Assembly (NCBI RefSeq): GCF_000695625.1
Contig: NZ_JMQI01000006.1
Coordinates: forward strand, 62,001-126,000
DNA from: Amycolatopsis rifamycinica
Lineage (GTDB): Bacteria > Actinomycetota > Actinomycetes > Mycobacteriales > Pseudonocardiaceae
Length of the DNA stretch: 64,000 nucleotides
Reading direction: 5' to 3'
The position numbers were made by a program, and so were the translations under genes. Shown piece by piece: positions 54,934-64,000 of this stretch. The notes under the pieces were generated by a model that did no database searches, was not told where the DNA came from, and was given only the letters and a program-made list of their open reading frames with translations. How positions within the stretch are numbered: the stretch's first letter is position 1; every line of letters begins with the position of its first letter.

Positions 54934-55239
54934 ATGCACCCTGGCGAGATCATCCCCGGTGACGAGCCGGTCGAGCTGAACCCCGGCCGCGCGCGCGTCC
55001 GGCTGCTGGTGCGGAACCTCGGCGACCGGCCGGTGCAGGTCGGCTCGCACTACCACTTCGCCGCGGTCAACCCCGGCCTCGAGTTCGACCGGGACGCCGC
55101 CCGCGGCCACCGGCTCGACGTGCCGGCGGGGACGTCGGTGCGGTTCGAGCCGGGCGTGGAACGGGAAGTCGATCTCGTCCCGCTCGCCGGCGCGCGCCGC
55201 GTCCCCGGGTTGCGGTCCGAATTCGCGGGGGACTTCTGA
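54934..55239 (+). CDS. ureB: Urease subunit beta
   Basis: 101 aa. [31 protein letters not shown] and [14 protein letters not shown] are typical. GAGGAG lies 6 nt upstream of ATG 54934. Its stop overlaps the ureC ATG by one base (TGATG). Confidence 0.96.
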   Translation: MHPGEIIPGDEPVELNPGRARVRLLVRNLGDRPVQVGSHYHFAAVNPGLEFDRDAARGHRLDVPAGTSVRFEPGVEREVDLVPLAGARRVPGLRSEFAGDF

Positions 55240-56954
55240 TGCCGCAGATCGACCGCGAGCGCTACGCCGAGCTGTTCGGCCCGACCACCGGCGACCGGAT
55301 CCGGCTCGCCGACACCGACCTGCTGATCGAGGTCACCGAAGACCGCTCGATGGGCGCCGGCGGCTCCGGCGACGAGGTGCTCTTCGGGGGCGGCAAGGTC
55401 ATCCGCGAGTCCATGGGCCAGGGCCTGGCGACCCGGGCCGAGGGCGCGCCCGACCTGGTCATCACCGGCGCGGTGATCCTCGACCACTGGGGTGTCGTCA
55501 AGGCCGACGTCGGCGTGCGCGACGGCCGGATCGTCGGCATCGGCAAGGCGGGCAACCCGGACACGATGGACGGCGTCGACCCGGCCCTGGTCATCGGGCC
55601 GTCGACCGAGGTGCTCTCCGGCAACGGCAAGATCCTCACCGCGGGCGGCATCGACTGCCACGTCCACTTCATCTGCCCGCAGCTGGTCGACACGGCGCTG
55701 GCCGCCGGGCTGACCACGTTGGTCGGTGGCGGCACCGGGCCGAACGAGGGCACGAAGGCCACCACCGTCACCCCCGGCGCGTGGAACCTGGGCCGGATGC
55801 TGTCCGCCATGGACGGTTATCCGGTCAACGTCCTGCTGCTGGGCAAGGGGAACACCGTCCGGCACGAGGCGCTGCGCGAGCAGCTGGCCGCGGGCGCGGG
55901 CGGGTTCAAGCTGCACGAGGACTGGGGCACCACGCCGGCTGCCATCGACGCGTGCCTGACCGTGGCCGACGAAGCCGGCGTCCAGGTGGCCATCCACACC
56001 GACACCCTGAACGAAGCCGGTTTCCTGGAATCCACTGTGGACGCCATCGGCGGCCGCTCGATCAACGCCTACCACACCGAGGGGGCAGGCGGCGGGCACG
56101 CGCCGGACATCATCCAGGTCGTCTCGCTGCCGAACGTGCTGCCGTCGTCGACCAACCCGACCCGCCCGCACACGGCCAACACCCTCGACGAGCACCTCGA
56201 CATGCTGGTGGTCTGCCACCACCTCAACCCGTCGGTGCCCGAGGACCTCGCCTTCGCCGAGAGCCGGATCCGGCCGACGACGATCGCCGCCGAGGACGTG
56301 CTGCACGACATGGGCGCGATCTCGATGATGAGCTCGGACTCGCAGGCGATGGGCCGGATCGGCGAGGTGATCATCCGGACCTGGCAGACCGCGCACGTGA
56401 TGAAACGCCGCCGCGGCGCCCTGCCCGGCGACGGCGCGGCCGACAACCTGCGCGCGCGTCGCTATGTCGCCAAATACACGATCAACCCGGCCATCGCGCA
56501 CGGCATGGAGACCGAGATCGGTTCGGTCGAGGTCGGCAAGCTCGCCGACCTGGTCCTGTGGGAGCCGAAGTTCTTCGGCGTCCGCCCGCACGTGGTGCTC
56601 AAGGGCGGCTTCCCGGCGTGGGCGGCGATGGGCGACGCGAACGCGTCCATCCCGACGCCGCAGCCGGTGTTCGCCCGGCCGATGTTCGGCGCGTCGATCG
56701 GGGCCGCGCTGAGCCTGCACTTCGTGGCGCCGTCCGCTTTGGACAGCGGCCTGCGCGAGGCGTTCGGCATCACGCGTCCGCTCGTCGCGGTGTCGAACAT
56801 GCGCGCCAGGACGAAAGCGGACATGGTGCTCAACGACGCGACACCGGACGTCCGCGTCGAGCCGGACAGCTTCGCGGTGCACGTCGACGGGGAGCTGATC
56901 GAACCGCAGCCGGTGACGGAACTGCCGATGGCGCAAAGGTACTTCCTCTTCTGA
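55239..56954 (+). CDS. ureC: Urease subunit alpha (catalytic)
   Basis: 571 aa, full length. Nickel ligands: GGIDCHVHF (HxH), the carbamylated Lys in [21 protein letters not shown], and the Asp in a later SSDSQAMGR motif; catalytic His loop [19 protein letters not shown]. Two Ni ions are needed, inserted by UreFGD. ATG 55239. Confidence 0.97.
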   Translation: MPQIDRERYAELFGPTTGDRIRLADTDLLIEVTEDRSMGAGGSGDEVLFGGGKVIRESMGQGLATRAEGAPDLVITGAVILDHWGVVKADVGVRDGRIVGIGKAGNPDTMDGVDPALVIGPSTEVLSGNGKILTAGGIDCHVHFICPQLVDTALAAGLTTLVGGGTGPNEGTKATTVTPGAWNLGRMLSAMDGYPVNVLLLGKGNTVRHEALREQLAAGAGGFKLHEDWGTTPAAIDACLTVADEAGVQVAIHTDTLNEAGFLESTVDAIGGRSINAYHTEGAGGGHAPDIIQVVSLPNVLPSSTNPTRPHTANTLDEHLDMLVVCHHLNPSVPEDLAFAESRIRPTTIAAEDVLHDMGAISMMSSDSQAMGRIGEVIIRTWQTAHVMKRRRGALPGDGAADNLRARRYVAKYTINPAIAHGMETEIGSVEVGKLADLVLWEPKFFGVRPHVVLKGGFPAWAAMGDANASIPTPQPVFARPMFGASIGAALSLHFVAPSALDSGLREAFGITRPLVAVSNMRARTKADMVLNDATPDVRVEPDSFAVHVDGELIEPQPVTELPMAQRYFLF

Positions 56955-57625
56955 TGGACCTCTCGGCGCTGATCCTCGCGGACTCCCGCTTCCCCGGCGG
57001 CGGGCACATCCACAGTGGCGGGCTGGAGGAGGTCGTCGCCCGGAAACTGGTGACGTCCGTGCGCGACCTCCCGGGATTCCTTTCCGGACGGTTGCGGACG
57101 GCGGGCCACCTGGCGGCGGTTTTCGCCGCGGCCTCCGCTCATGCGGCGGTCGCCGGGGGGAACTGGTCCCTCCTGGACAGTGAACTGGACGCGCGTACTC
57201 CGTCGCTCGCGCAGCGCGAGGCCTCCCGGGCGCAGGGCCGCGGGACCGCGCGGGCCGGGCGGATCGCGTGGCCGTCACCCGTGCTCGACGCGTTGCTGGC
57301 CGAGACGCCGCGGCCACACCACCCGATCGTGCTGGGCGCGCTGGTCGGCGTCGCGGGCGGTTCGCCGTACGACGCCGCGATGGCGGTCGCCTACCTGTCG
57401 GTGAGCGGCCCGGCGAGTGCCGCGGTCCGGTTGCTGGGGCTGGATCCCTTCGCCGTCAACGCCGTGGTCGCGCGGCTGGACCTCGCCGCGGTGTGTGCGG
57501 AAGCCGCCGCCGTGGCGGGCGACGATCCGGCGGCACTGCCGTCGCCGGGGTCGCCCGCGTTGGATCTGTTCGCCGAGGCCCATGCTCGGCACCACCAGGA
57601 AGAGGTGCGTCTCTTTGCCAGCTGA
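56954..57625 (+). CDS. ureF: Urease accessory protein UreF
   Basis: 223 aa. [20 protein letters not shown] at the N-terminus and [17 protein letters not shown] in the second half are UreF-like. It acts as a helper of UreG GTPase in Ni insertion. ATG 56954 overlaps the ureC stop by one base. It ends 11 nt inside ureG. Confidence 0.92.
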   Translation: MDLSALILADSRFPGGGHIHSGGLEEVVARKLVTSVRDLPGFLSGRLRTAGHLAAVFAAASAHAAVAGGNWSLLDSELDARTPSLAQREASRAQGRGTARAGRIAWPSPVLDALLAETPRPHHPIVLGALVGVAGGSPYDAAMAVAYLSVSGPASAAVRLLGLDPFAVNAVVARLDLAAVCAEAAAVAGDDPAALPSPGSPALDLFAEAHARHHQEEVRLFAS

Positions 57626-58304
57626 AGGCCACGGTCACGGCCACTTCCACCCGGTCAGCTTCGACCCCACGGCCAGCGAGCCGGACCACTACGACGCGGC
57701 GCCCACGGCGGGCCGGGCGTACCGGATCGGCATCGGCGGCCCGGTCGGCTCCGGCAAGACGGCGCTCACCGCGGCGCTGTGCCGCGCGCTGGGCGACGAG
57801 ATCAACCTCGCCGTCGTCACGAACGACATCTACACGACCGAAGACGCGGACTTCCTGCGCCGTGCGGGCGTGCTGGACCCGGCGCGGATCGAGGCGGTGC
57901 AGACGGGCGCGTGCCCGCACACCGCGATCCGCGACGACATCACGGCGAACCTCGACGCGGTCGAGCGGCTGGAGGAGAAGTTCCCCGGCCTCGACCTGGT
58001 GATCATCGAAAGCGGCGGCGACAACCTGACGGCGGTGTTCAGCCGCGGCCTGGCCGACAGCCAGATCTTCGTGGTCGACGTCGCCGGCGGCGACAAGGTG
58101 CCGCGCAAGGGCGGCCCCGGCGTCACGACGGCGGACCTGCTGGTGATCAACAAGACCGACATCGCGCACCTGGTCGGCGCGGACATGGACGTCATGACGT
58201 CGGACGCGCACCGGATGCGGGGGACGCTGCCGGTGATCACCCAGTCCCTGGTGGACACCCCGGACGCGCCCGCGGTCGCCGGCTGGGTCCGTTCGCTGCT
58301 GTGA
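57615..58304 (+). CDS. ureG: Urease accessory GTPase UreG
   Basis: 229 aa. P-loop [11 protein letters not shown] (about 37-47), nickel/GTP motif ACPH (CPH) in [20 protein letters not shown] and NKTDIA are diagnostic. The N-terminus GHGHGHFHP is a His-rich extension that could hold nickel. TTG 57615 is chosen: GAGG 8 nt upstream and the family's His-rich start follow. Overlaps ureF by 11 nt and ureD by 4 nt. Confidence 0.95.
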   Translation: MPAEGHGHGHFHPVSFDPTASEPDHYDAAPTAGRAYRIGIGGPVGSGKTALTAALCRALGDEINLAVVTNDIYTTEDADFLRRAGVLDPARIEAVQTGACPHTAIRDDITANLDAVERLEEKFPGLDLVIIESGGDNLTAVFSRGLADSQIFVVDVAGGDKVPRKGGPGVTTADLLVINKTDIAHLVGADMDVMTSDAHRMRGTLPVITQSLVDTPDAPAVAGWVRSLL

Positions 58305-59020
58305 AGGCCCACGCCCGGCTGACCGCGTGCTTCGACGGCTCGCGCACGGTGCTGCGGGAGCTGTGCTCGATGGCGCCGCTGACGCTGTTCCCGCGGCGGC
58401 GTTCGGGCCCGACGGCGGTGGTGCACCTGGTGAACTCGGCCACTTCGCCGCTGGGAGGGGACGACCTGACGCTTTCGATCCACGTCGGGCCCGGGGCTGC
58501 TCTGCGGCTTTCCGGCGTGGCGGCGACCCTGGCTCTGCCGGGCCCGCACGGTGAAGGTTCGCTGTCCACAGTGGAGGTCGTGGTCGAAGCCGGCGGGTCG
58601 CTGGAGTACCTGCCGGAGCCGACGGTGGTGACCGCCCGGGCGCGGCACAGTGCGGTCTTCCGGGCCTCGCTGGCGGCTGGTGCGTATCTGCACACGCGGG
58701 AGGTGCTGGTGCTGGGCCGGGCCGGGGAGCGCCCGGGTTCGCTGGTGACCACGGTGGACGTGGTCCGCGCGGGGGCGCCCGTGCTGCGTCAGACGCTTTC
58801 GGTGGGGGACGCGGGACTGGACGGGAGCCTGGCGGTGCTGGCGGGCCGCCGGGTGCTGGCCACGGACCTGGTGGTCGGCGGTCCGGACGCCCCGGCCGCC
58901 TCCGGCGAGTGGTGGTCGCGCAGCCCGCTCGCCGCCGGTGGCTCGCTGGTGACTTCGCTGGCGCCGGACGCCGTCACGGCGGCGAAGGGCCTGGCCGAGG
59001 CGGGCGCCGCGGCGTTCTGA
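58301..59020 (+). CDS. ureD: Urease accessory protein UreD
   Basis: 239 aa. [48 protein letters not shown] and [17 protein letters not shown] match UreD/UreH. It scaffolds UreF-UreG on apo-urease. GTG 58301 overlaps the ureG stop (GTGA). Last gene of the cluster; no ureE or nickel transporter follows. Confidence 0.92.
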   Translation: MKAHARLTACFDGSRTVLRELCSMAPLTLFPRRRSGPTAVVHLVNSATSPLGGDDLTLSIHVGPGAALRLSGVAATLALPGPHGEGSLSTVEVVVEAGGSLEYLPEPTVVTARARHSAVFRASLAAGAYLHTREVLVLGRAGERPGSLVTTVDVVRAGAPVLRQTLSVGDAGLDGSLAVLAGRRVLATDLVVGGPDAPAASGEWWSRSPLAAGGSLVTSLAPDAVTAAKGLAEAGAAAF

Positions 59021-59062
59021 GCAGCCCCCGTTTTCCACGCTACCGGGGGCCACCGACAGTTC

Positions 59063-60163
59063 TCAGAACTTCGTGCCCAGCCAGGTCATCGCCGCCGGGC
59101 CGCCGATCGACACCCCGCCGATGTGCTCCAGCAGCGGGAACTCCTGCCACGTCACCTTCGCGCCGAGGGACTTCCAGCGGTCGCGCAACGCCGTTCCGAC
59201 GCTGAACGGGATCAGCTCGTCCAGCGTCCCGTGGTACAGGTACACCGGCGGCTTCGGTGCCGTCGTGCCCAGGTAGTTCTCGGCCAGGCGGGTCTGCCAG
59301 TGCGGCTCGTGGATCGGGTCCGGCACCGTCACGAAGTCCCGCAGGTGCGCGAACGGCGCCGCCGCGCCCAGTTCGACCGTGCACGCCTTCGACACCCGGG
59401 CCACCGCTTCGCGGCCGCGGTCGTTCAGGATCGACTCGAACGGCACGTCCGGGTACGCCGCCGCGAAGCCGGTGGCCGCGCCGAGGACCAGGCCGAACGC
59501 GGCGCCGCCGTCGTTGGACGCGAACACCGCGTTCAGGTCCGCCGGGACCCCGCCGGCCGCGACGCCGACCACGTTCAGCGAAGGCGCGTAGGTGGCCTGC
59601 AACTCGGCCGCCCACGCCGCGGCCTGGCCGCCCTGCGAGTAGCCGAACACGCCCACCGGGCCGGCGGGGGACAGCCCCGCGCCGGTCACCCGGGAAGCGG
59701 CCCGCGCCGCGTCGAGCACCGCGCGGCCTTCGGACTGCCCGACCGCGTACGTGTGCGTTCCCGGGGTGCCGAGTCCTTCGTAGTCGGTGACCACGACGGC
59801 CCAGCCCTGCGCCAACGCCTGCGCCAGCAACGCGCTTTCGTTCTCGATGCCGTGGGCCAGGAGGTTCGAGGGGGCGCACTGGTCGCCGAGGCCGTGCGTG
59901 CCGACCGCGTACGTGATCAGCGGCCGCGGGCCGCCGTGCGGCCACGGCGCCGGCGGCACCAGCAGGGTTCCGGAGACGGCGTTCGGCTCGCCGGTCGCCG
60001 ACGTCGAGCGGTAGCGCAGGTGCCAGGCCTTGACGGGTGCCGGGAACGGGCCGACGAACACCGTCGCCGGCTGCTGCTCCAACAGGACACCCGGATCCGC
60101 GTGCGCCGAGGGGGCGGCTGTCACGAAAAGGAGCGCGACGGCGACCAGTAACCGACGAAGCAT
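59063..60163 (-). CDS. Secretory (LIP-type) lipase/esterase
   Basis: 366 aa. ATG 60163 has GGAGG 5 nt upstream. Sec signal peptide (LRRLLVAVALLFVTAAPSAHA). Alpha/beta hydrolase with nucleophile in VFGYSQGGQAAAWAA (GxSxG, about residue 185), ITYAVGTHGLGDQCAPS oxyanion region, Asp/His near YHGTLDELIPF and EFPLLEHIGG. Exported lipase of the Candida LIP-like family, common in Pseudonocardiaceae. A divergent TetR gene starts 90 nt away. Confidence 0.92.
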   Translation of the reverse strand: MLRRLLVAVALLFVTAAPSAHADPGVLLEQQPATVFVGPFPAPVKAWHLRYRSTSATGEPNAVSGTLLVPPAPWPHGGPRPLITYAVGTHGLGDQCAPSNLLAHGIENESALLAQALAQGWAVVVTDYEGLGTPGTHTYAVGQSEGRAVLDAARAASRVTGAGLSPAGPVGVFGYSQGGQAAAWAAELQATYAPSLNVVGVAAGGVPADLNAVFASNDGGAAFGLVLGAATGFAAAYPDVPFESILNDRGREAVARVSKACTVELGAAAPFAHLRDFVTVPDPIHEPHWQTRLAENYLGTTAPKPPVYLYHGTLDELIPFSVGTALRDRWKSLGAKVTWQEFPLLEHIGGVSIGGPAAMTWLGTKF

Positions 60164-60252
60164 CATTGCCTCCGGTTGTGTGGTAATCGAGGTTTTCACA
60201 ATTTAGCCAGGCCGGTAGGATCCGGCAATCCCTCAGAAGGAGGAGACACCCG

Positions 60253-60963
60253 TTGGCTCGCACGTACGGCGGCGTCGCACCCGAACAACGTCGCGCCGAC
60301 CGCCGCGAGCGGCTGCTCACGGCCGGGCTCGAGCTGTTCACCACGACCGGGTTCCGGCAGACGAAGATCACCGAGGTGTGCGCCCGGGCGGGGGTGTCCA
60401 CGCGGAACTTCTACGAGGAGTTCACCGGCAAGGAGGACGTGCTGCGCACCCTCCACGACCGGATCAACAGCCTCGCGCTGGAGCACGTGACCGCCGCGCT
60501 CGACAAGGTCGCCGAGGCCGACGCCGTGACCCGCATCGCCACGCTGCTCGACGTCTTCATCGACACGGTCACCGTCGACCCCCGGCTGCCGCGGCTCAAC
60601 TACGTCGAAGCCGTCGGCGTCAGCGCGGAGCTGGAGGAGCAGCACCAGGTGTGGGTCGACCGCTGGGCGACCTTCATCGAGACGGAGGCCCGGCGCGCGG
60701 CCGAGCACGGCGCCGCACCCGACCGCGATTACCGGCTGACGGCCATCGCCCTGGTCGGCGCGGCCACCGGCCTGCTGCGCGAGTGGCAGGCGCACGAGCC
60801 GCCGCTGCCGGTGGAGGACGTCGGCGCGGAGCTGCGCGCGCTGATGCTGGCGGCCATCATGCGGCCCGCGAAAATCTTGGCGATCCCGGGCAACCTCGGC
60901 GGGCCTTCCGGCGTGGAACGGTCAAGCCGGGCAGGGGAGCAGGGGGGAGCCCGGCGAACGTGA
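60253..60963 (+). CDS. TetR family regulator
   Basis: 236 aa. Helix-turn-helix KITEVCARAGVSTRNFYEEFTGKED (about 39-63). TTG 60253 follows AAGGAGGAG. It is divergent from the secretory lipase gene; the 89-nt gap holds TTGTG-N16-CACAA (60176-60201), a weak inverted repeat. The C-terminal 30 residues are low-complexity. The stop codon lies within the terminator stem. Likely controls the lipase gene, itself, or the NCS1 permease; unproven. Confidence 0.85.
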   Translation: MARTYGGVAPEQRRADRRERLLTAGLELFTTTGFRQTKITEVCARAGVSTRNFYEEFTGKEDVLRTLHDRINSLALEHVTAALDKVAEADAVTRIATLLDVFIDTVTVDPRLPRLNYVEAVGVSAELEEQHQVWVDRWATFIETEARRAAEHGAAPDRDYRLTAIALVGAATGLLREWQAHEPPLPVEDVGAELRALMLAAIMRPAKILAIPGNLGGPSGVERSSRAGEQGGARRT

Positions 60964-61003
60964 AGGTCCTTTCCCGGCCGCTGAGGCCGGGAAAGGACCT
61001 TCA
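60961..61003. terminator. Bidirectional terminator
   Basis: TGAAGGTCCTTTCCCGGCC (60961-60979), loop GCTGA, perfect 19-bp complement (60985-61003). It starts at the TetR stop and sits beside the convergent NCS1 permease stop. Confidence 0.85.
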
Positions 61004-61009
61004 TGGAGG

Positions 61010-62683
61010 TCACGGCGTCCGGACCGCCGGCAGGCCGAGCGCGACCGGACCGGTCGTCTGGCACACGTCGTGGCAGGTGTTGTCGAGCGTGCAGCACAGC
61101 GAGCAGATCGGGCCGTCCTGCTTCGCGCAGTCGGCGACGTCCGGCAGTTCGTACGGGTCGCCGCAGGCCGAGCAGGTGTGCGTCGCGCGCAGGTCGACGT
61201 CGGTGCCGGGCCCGGCGACCGTGTTCGGCCGCGCCAGGTAGTACCGGCCGCGCGTCGCCACGGCGAGCACCGGCACCAGCACGACCGCGATGACCAGCGC
61301 GAGCAGCGGGCTGAACGCGGCCAGGAACGGCCCGAACGCGCCGAAGTACGCCACGATCGACACCGCCGAGGCGACCACCATCGAGCCGAACCCGACCGGG
61401 TTGATCTTGTGCAGGTAGGCCCGCTTGAACTCGATGTAGCGGGGCGAGAGGCCCAGCGGCTTCGCGATCACCAGGTCGGCGCAGACGGCGCCGATCCACG
61501 CGATGGCGACGTTGGAGTAGAAGCCGAGGATCTTGTTCAGGAAGCCGAACGCGCCGAACTCCATCAGCGCGAGCGCGATCCCGCAGTTGACCAGCACGTA
61601 CCAGACGCGGCCGGGGTGCTTGTGCAGCACGCGGGAGAAGAAGTTCGCGAACGACAGCGAGCCGGAGTAGGCGTTCGTGGTGTTGATCTTGATCTGCGAG
61701 ACGACCACGAACAGCGCGGCGAACGTCAGCGCCACCGGCCCGAGCGCCGGCTTCACCGCTTCGAGGTACGGCGCGATCGGCTCCAGCGCGTGCGTCTTCC
61801 CGACGACGCCGAGCGCGAGGAACGCCAGCAGCGCGCCGCCGATCTGCTTCGCGGCGCCGAGGATGACCCAGCCGGGCCCCGCGGCGAGCACCGCGGCCCA
61901 CCACGGCCGCTTGTTCTCCGCCGTCTTCTCGGGCATGAACCGCAGGTAGTCGGCCTGTTCGCCGATCTGCCCGATCAGCGACAGCGCGACGCCCATGCCA
62001 AAGCCGAACCCGATCGCGGAGAAGCCGGCGCCGGCGCCCTCGGTCCCCCCGAAGTGGGTGAACTCGGCGAACTTGCCGGGCTCCCGGACCAGCACGACGA
62101 CGAACGGCAGCACCAGCCCGGCGATCCACAGCGGCTGCGTCCAGGTCTGCATCTTCGCGACCGCGCCCATGCCGTACAGCGCGAAGGGCAGCACGATCAG
62201 CGTGGCGAGGAGGTAGCCGATGGGCAGCGGGATGCCGAGGGCGAGCTCGAACGCCTGCCCCATGATCGAGCCTTCGAGCGAGAAGAAGATGACGGTGAAG
62301 CTCGCGTACACGAGCGACGTCAGCGTCGACCCGAAGTAGCCGAAGCCGGCTCCCCGGGTCAGCAGGTCCATGTCCACTCCGGACTTCGCGCAGGCGGCCG
62401 CGATGGGCACGCCGGTCACGAAGATGACGACGGCCGCGGCGAGGATCGCCAGCACGCCGGAGGTGAAGCCGTAGGAGAGGACGATGCTGGCGCCGATGGC
62501 GAAGTCGGCGAGGTAGGCGATGCCGCCCAGCGCCGTCGTCGCGACGACGAACGGGGACCATTTCCGGAACGAATGAGCGGCGAAGCGCAGTGAGTAGTCT
62601 TCGCGGTTTTCGTTCGCCGCGAGCGGGGCGTAGCGGCGTTTCGGCGGGGCGCTCTCTGCTGCGTTGGACAGGGTCTCGGTCAT
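61010..62683 (-). CDS. NCS1 family permease with eight-cysteine C-terminal tail
   Basis: 557 aa. Twelve membrane segments of the purine/cytosine/allantoin permease family (FVVATTALGGIAYLADFAIGASIVLSYG, GYFGSTLTSLVYASF, EQADYLRFMP, NTTNAYSGSLSFANFFSRV). Residues 504-541 carry eight cysteines (C504, C507, C519, C527, C530, C531, C537, C541) in a zinc-binding-like pattern after the last segment, with no counterpart I recall in the family. Substrate likely a nucleobase, hydantoin or similar. ATG 62683. The urease cluster nearby could supply ammonia from imported nitrogen compounds. Confidence 0.9.
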   Translation of the reverse strand: MTETLSNAAESAPPKRRYAPLAANENREDYSLRFAAHSFRKWSPFVVATTALGGIAYLADFAIGASIVLSYGFTSGVLAILAAAVVIFVTGVPIAAACAKSGVDMDLLTRGAGFGYFGSTLTSLVYASFTVIFFSLEGSIMGQAFELALGIPLPIGYLLATLIVLPFALYGMGAVAKMQTWTQPLWIAGLVLPFVVVLVREPGKFAEFTHFGGTEGAGAGFSAIGFGFGMGVALSLIGQIGEQADYLRFMPEKTAENKRPWWAAVLAAGPGWVILGAAKQIGGALLAFLALGVVGKTHALEPIAPYLEAVKPALGPVALTFAALFVVVSQIKINTTNAYSGSLSFANFFSRVLHKHPGRVWYVLVNCGIALALMEFGAFGFLNKILGFYSNVAIAWIGAVCADLVIAKPLGLSPRYIEFKRAYLHKINPVGFGSMVVASAVSIVAYFGAFGPFLAAFSPLLALVIAVVLVPVLAVATRGRYYLARPNTVAGPGTDVDLRATHTCSACGDPYELPDVADCAKQDGPICSLCCTLDNTCHDVCQTTGPVALGLPAVRTP

Positions 62684-62912
62684 GCCTGCCTCCGGGGTGG
62701 TGGGGAACGGGCCGAAGGTAGGCGTTTCCTGTATCGATCCTGGTCCGGCCGGTAACGCGGGGGTTACAGCTTGTTGTCCAGCGGTTACGGGCTGATGGCG
62801 GAACGGGGGTGGCGGGTGTCACCGTTCAGTGGGTTCCGCTCCCGCGCGCGAAGCCCTAACGTGCGCAGGAGCCGAAGTGACAGCTGCCCCGACCGGGTAC
62901 GGAGGTTTGGCG

Positions 62913-63590
62913 ATGATGCCGGAGATCGAGGACCAGGTGGAAGACGCCGTAGTGCGCCTGCCGGGAATGCGCGTCGCCTACGACGGCGCGGCGTTCGACG
63001 AATCCGCGCTGGCGGCCACCTGGACCGACCAGCTGCAGGGCTGGCTGAACCAGGCCGTGGCCGCCGGCATCCCCGAACCGAACGCGATGGTGCTGGCGAC
63101 CGCGGACGCCGAAGGCCGCCCGTCGTCCCGGACGGTCCTGTGCAAGGGCCTCGACGACCGGGGCGTGGTGTTCTACACGAACTACACGTCCACGAAGAGC
63201 CACGACTTGACGGCGACCCGGTACGCGTCGGTGACGTTCCCCTGGTACGCGCTGCACCGCCAGGTCCACGTCCGCGGCGAGGTCGAGAAGGTCGGCGTCA
63301 AGGAGACGGCGGAGTACTGGGCCCAGCGTCCCCGCGGCTCCCAGCTGGGTGCGTGGGCGTCCCCGCAGTCCCGCGTGGTGGACGGCCGCCGCGCGCTGGA
63401 CAACGCGCTGCACGGCATCGAGCGGCGCTTCGCGGACGTCGAGCAGATCCCCGCGCCCCCGCACTGGGGTGGCTGGCGGATCCGCCCGGACATGGTCGAG
63501 TTCTGGCAGGGCCGCGAGGACCGCATGCACGACCGGCTGCGGTTCGTGCGCAACGACGACGGGTGGCACATCGAGCGCGTCGCTCCCTGA
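62913..63590 (+). CDS. pdxH: Pyridoxine/pyridoxamine 5'-phosphate oxidase
   Basis: 225 aa. GGAGG 7 nt before ATG 62913. MVLATADAEGRPSSRTVLCKGLDDRG, FYTNYTSTKSHDL, FPWYALHRQVHVRGEVEKV and WGGWRIRPDMVEFWQGREDRMHDRLRF form the FMN/PLP-binding split-barrel typical of PdxH. It oxidises PNP/PMP to PLP. Followed by a terminator-like hairpin at 63599-63651. Confidence 0.95.
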   Translation: MMPEIEDQVEDAVVRLPGMRVAYDGAAFDESALAATWTDQLQGWLNQAVAAGIPEPNAMVLATADAEGRPSSRTVLCKGLDDRGVVFYTNYTSTKSHDLTATRYASVTFPWYALHRQVHVRGEVEKVGVKETAEYWAQRPRGSQLGAWASPQSRVVDGRRALDNALHGIERRFADVEQIPAPPHWGGWRIRPDMVEFWQGREDRMHDRLRFVRNDDGWHIERVAP

Positions 63591-63598
63591 GGCCCGAT

Positions 63599-63651
63599 CG
63601 CCCCGAAGTGGCCTGCGGCGCGTTGAACGCGACCAAGGCCACCTTGGGGCG
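63599..63651 (+). terminator. Terminator-like hairpin after pdxH
   Basis: CGCCCCGAAGTGGCCT pairs with AGGCCACCTTGGGGCG (two mismatches), with an inner CGCGTT-G-AACGCG stem. It lies 9 nt after the pdxH stop. Confidence 0.6.
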
Positions 63652-63685
63652 CTCGCCGGCGACGTAAATCACGCGACTCCGGATA

Positions 63686-63700
63686 CTTAGCCCAGCTAAG
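63686..63700. promoter_or_regulatory. Palindrome before the second MFS gene
   Basis: CTTAGC-CCA-GCTAAG, a perfect 6-bp inverted repeat 11 nt before GTG 63711; a possible operator. Confidence 0.35.
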
Positions 63701-63710
63701 CTGATGTGTC

Positions 63711-64000
63711 GTGACTGGTGAACCGGGGACCCTGCCGCCCCGCTCGGGCTTCCGCAAGGTCCTCGGCCGCATCATCGTCGACACGCGGCCGCTGAAGATC
63801 CCGGCCTTCCGGCGGCTCTGGCTGTCCACTGTGGTCACCGCCGTCGGCACGCAGCTGACCGCCGTGGCCGTGCCCAAGCAGGTCTTCGACCTCACCGGGT
63901 CCTCCGCCTACGTCGGTCTCACCGGGCTCGTCGCCCTCGTTCCGCTGCTCGTCTTCGGGCTCTGGGGCGGCGCTGTCGCCGATGCCGTCGACCGGCGGAA
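63711..64000 (+). CDS. MFS transporter (EntS-like), 3' end cut by window
   Basis: The first 96 codons are visible from GTG 63711. IPAFRRLWLSTVVTAVGTQLTAVAVPKQVFDLTGSS, then LFGLWGGAVADAVDRR (motif A) match the MFS_3/EntS group of siderophore or drug exporters. Two or three membrane segments are seen. Start has no strong ribosome site, and a palindrome lies just upstream. Confidence 0.82.
   Translation, partial: MTGEPGTLPPRSGFRKVLGRIIVDTRPLKIPAFRRLWLSTVVTAVGTQLTAVAVPKQVFDLTGSSAYVGLTGLVALVPLLVFGLWGGAVADAVDRR

Noticed and set aside
59022..60401. Longer minus-strand frame upstream of the lipase start
   Set aside because: The signal peptide and GGAGG site place the start at 60163; the extension covers the divergent promoter region.

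Overview
The window is about 72% GC by eye, with GTG/TTG starts, many 4-nt start/stop overlaps, EspG/PPE-type genes, a DUF3027 protein, SepH and an R2lox. Together these point to an actinomycete of the Pseudonocardiaceae, most likely Amycolatopsis or a close relative. From about 13 to 44.7 kb the gene order follows, as I recall it, the Mycobacterium tuberculosis stretch Rv0871-Rv0884c (cold-shock protein, DUF2771, MFS, DUF3027, DUF2530, MarR, SpoU methyltransferase, DUF2537, SepH, SerC), with lineage-specific genes inserted. No tRNA, rRNA, CRISPR array or insertion sequence was seen.

Layout. 1-2.8 kb (minus): a type VII secretion-associated group (truncated PPE-like protein, unknown 158-aa partner, DUF3558 lipoprotein, EspG). 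2.8-6.9 kb (minus): a tightly overlapping five-gene operon encoding a Ycf46-type AAA ATPase, a DUF2997 peptide, a radical-SAM protein, a DUF1257/Ycf35-like protein and a protein with IF-2-like barrels plus a helix-hairpin-helix. This is the most interesting undescribed system in the window. 6.9-10.5 kb: a secreted beta-propeller-like protein, a small exported Cys protein, an acyl-CoA synthetase and an eroded partial copy of that synthetase. 10.5-13 kb: R2lox with its TetR regulator, a HAD hydrolase and a small membrane protein. 13-26 kb: the conserved actinobacterial core, an NCS2 purine permease and a MarR-MFS efflux pair, followed by an orphan near-perfect IdeR/DtxR iron box. 26-31 kb: arylamine N-acetyltransferase, superoxide dismutase, heme oxygenase with a TetR regulator, and a glutamate-cysteine ligase-like enzyme. 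31-37 kb: SpoU methyltransferase, DUF2537, a duplicated-module membrane protein, MmcQ/YjbR, SepH and a two-component system. 37-40.5 kb: a MacAB-like export operon divergent from that two-component system.

40.5-47.4 kb: Tat-exported amidohydrolase, GT87 mannosyltransferase-like protein, SerC, two hypotheticals and a serine hydrolase. 47.6-51 kb (minus): an ABC-2 exporter translationally coupled to a NarL-type two-component system. 51-53 kb: an EphD-like hydrolase fused to an eroded SDR domain, with its TetR. 53-59 kb: citrate synthase 2 and a complete urease cluster ureABCFGD without ureE. 59-64 kb: secretory lipase, TetR, an NCS1 permease with an eight-cysteine tail, PdxH and the start of an MFS exporter.

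Noncoding structure is unusually rich: identical 28-bp palindromes at two gene ends, a triple 40-bp tandem repeat with the same palindromic core, a 164-bp array of 21-bp units that flips orientation at its centre, several perfect terminator hairpins, and inverted repeats likely to be operators beside three TetR genes. Functions are read from motifs and remembered family knowledge; no database search was run.
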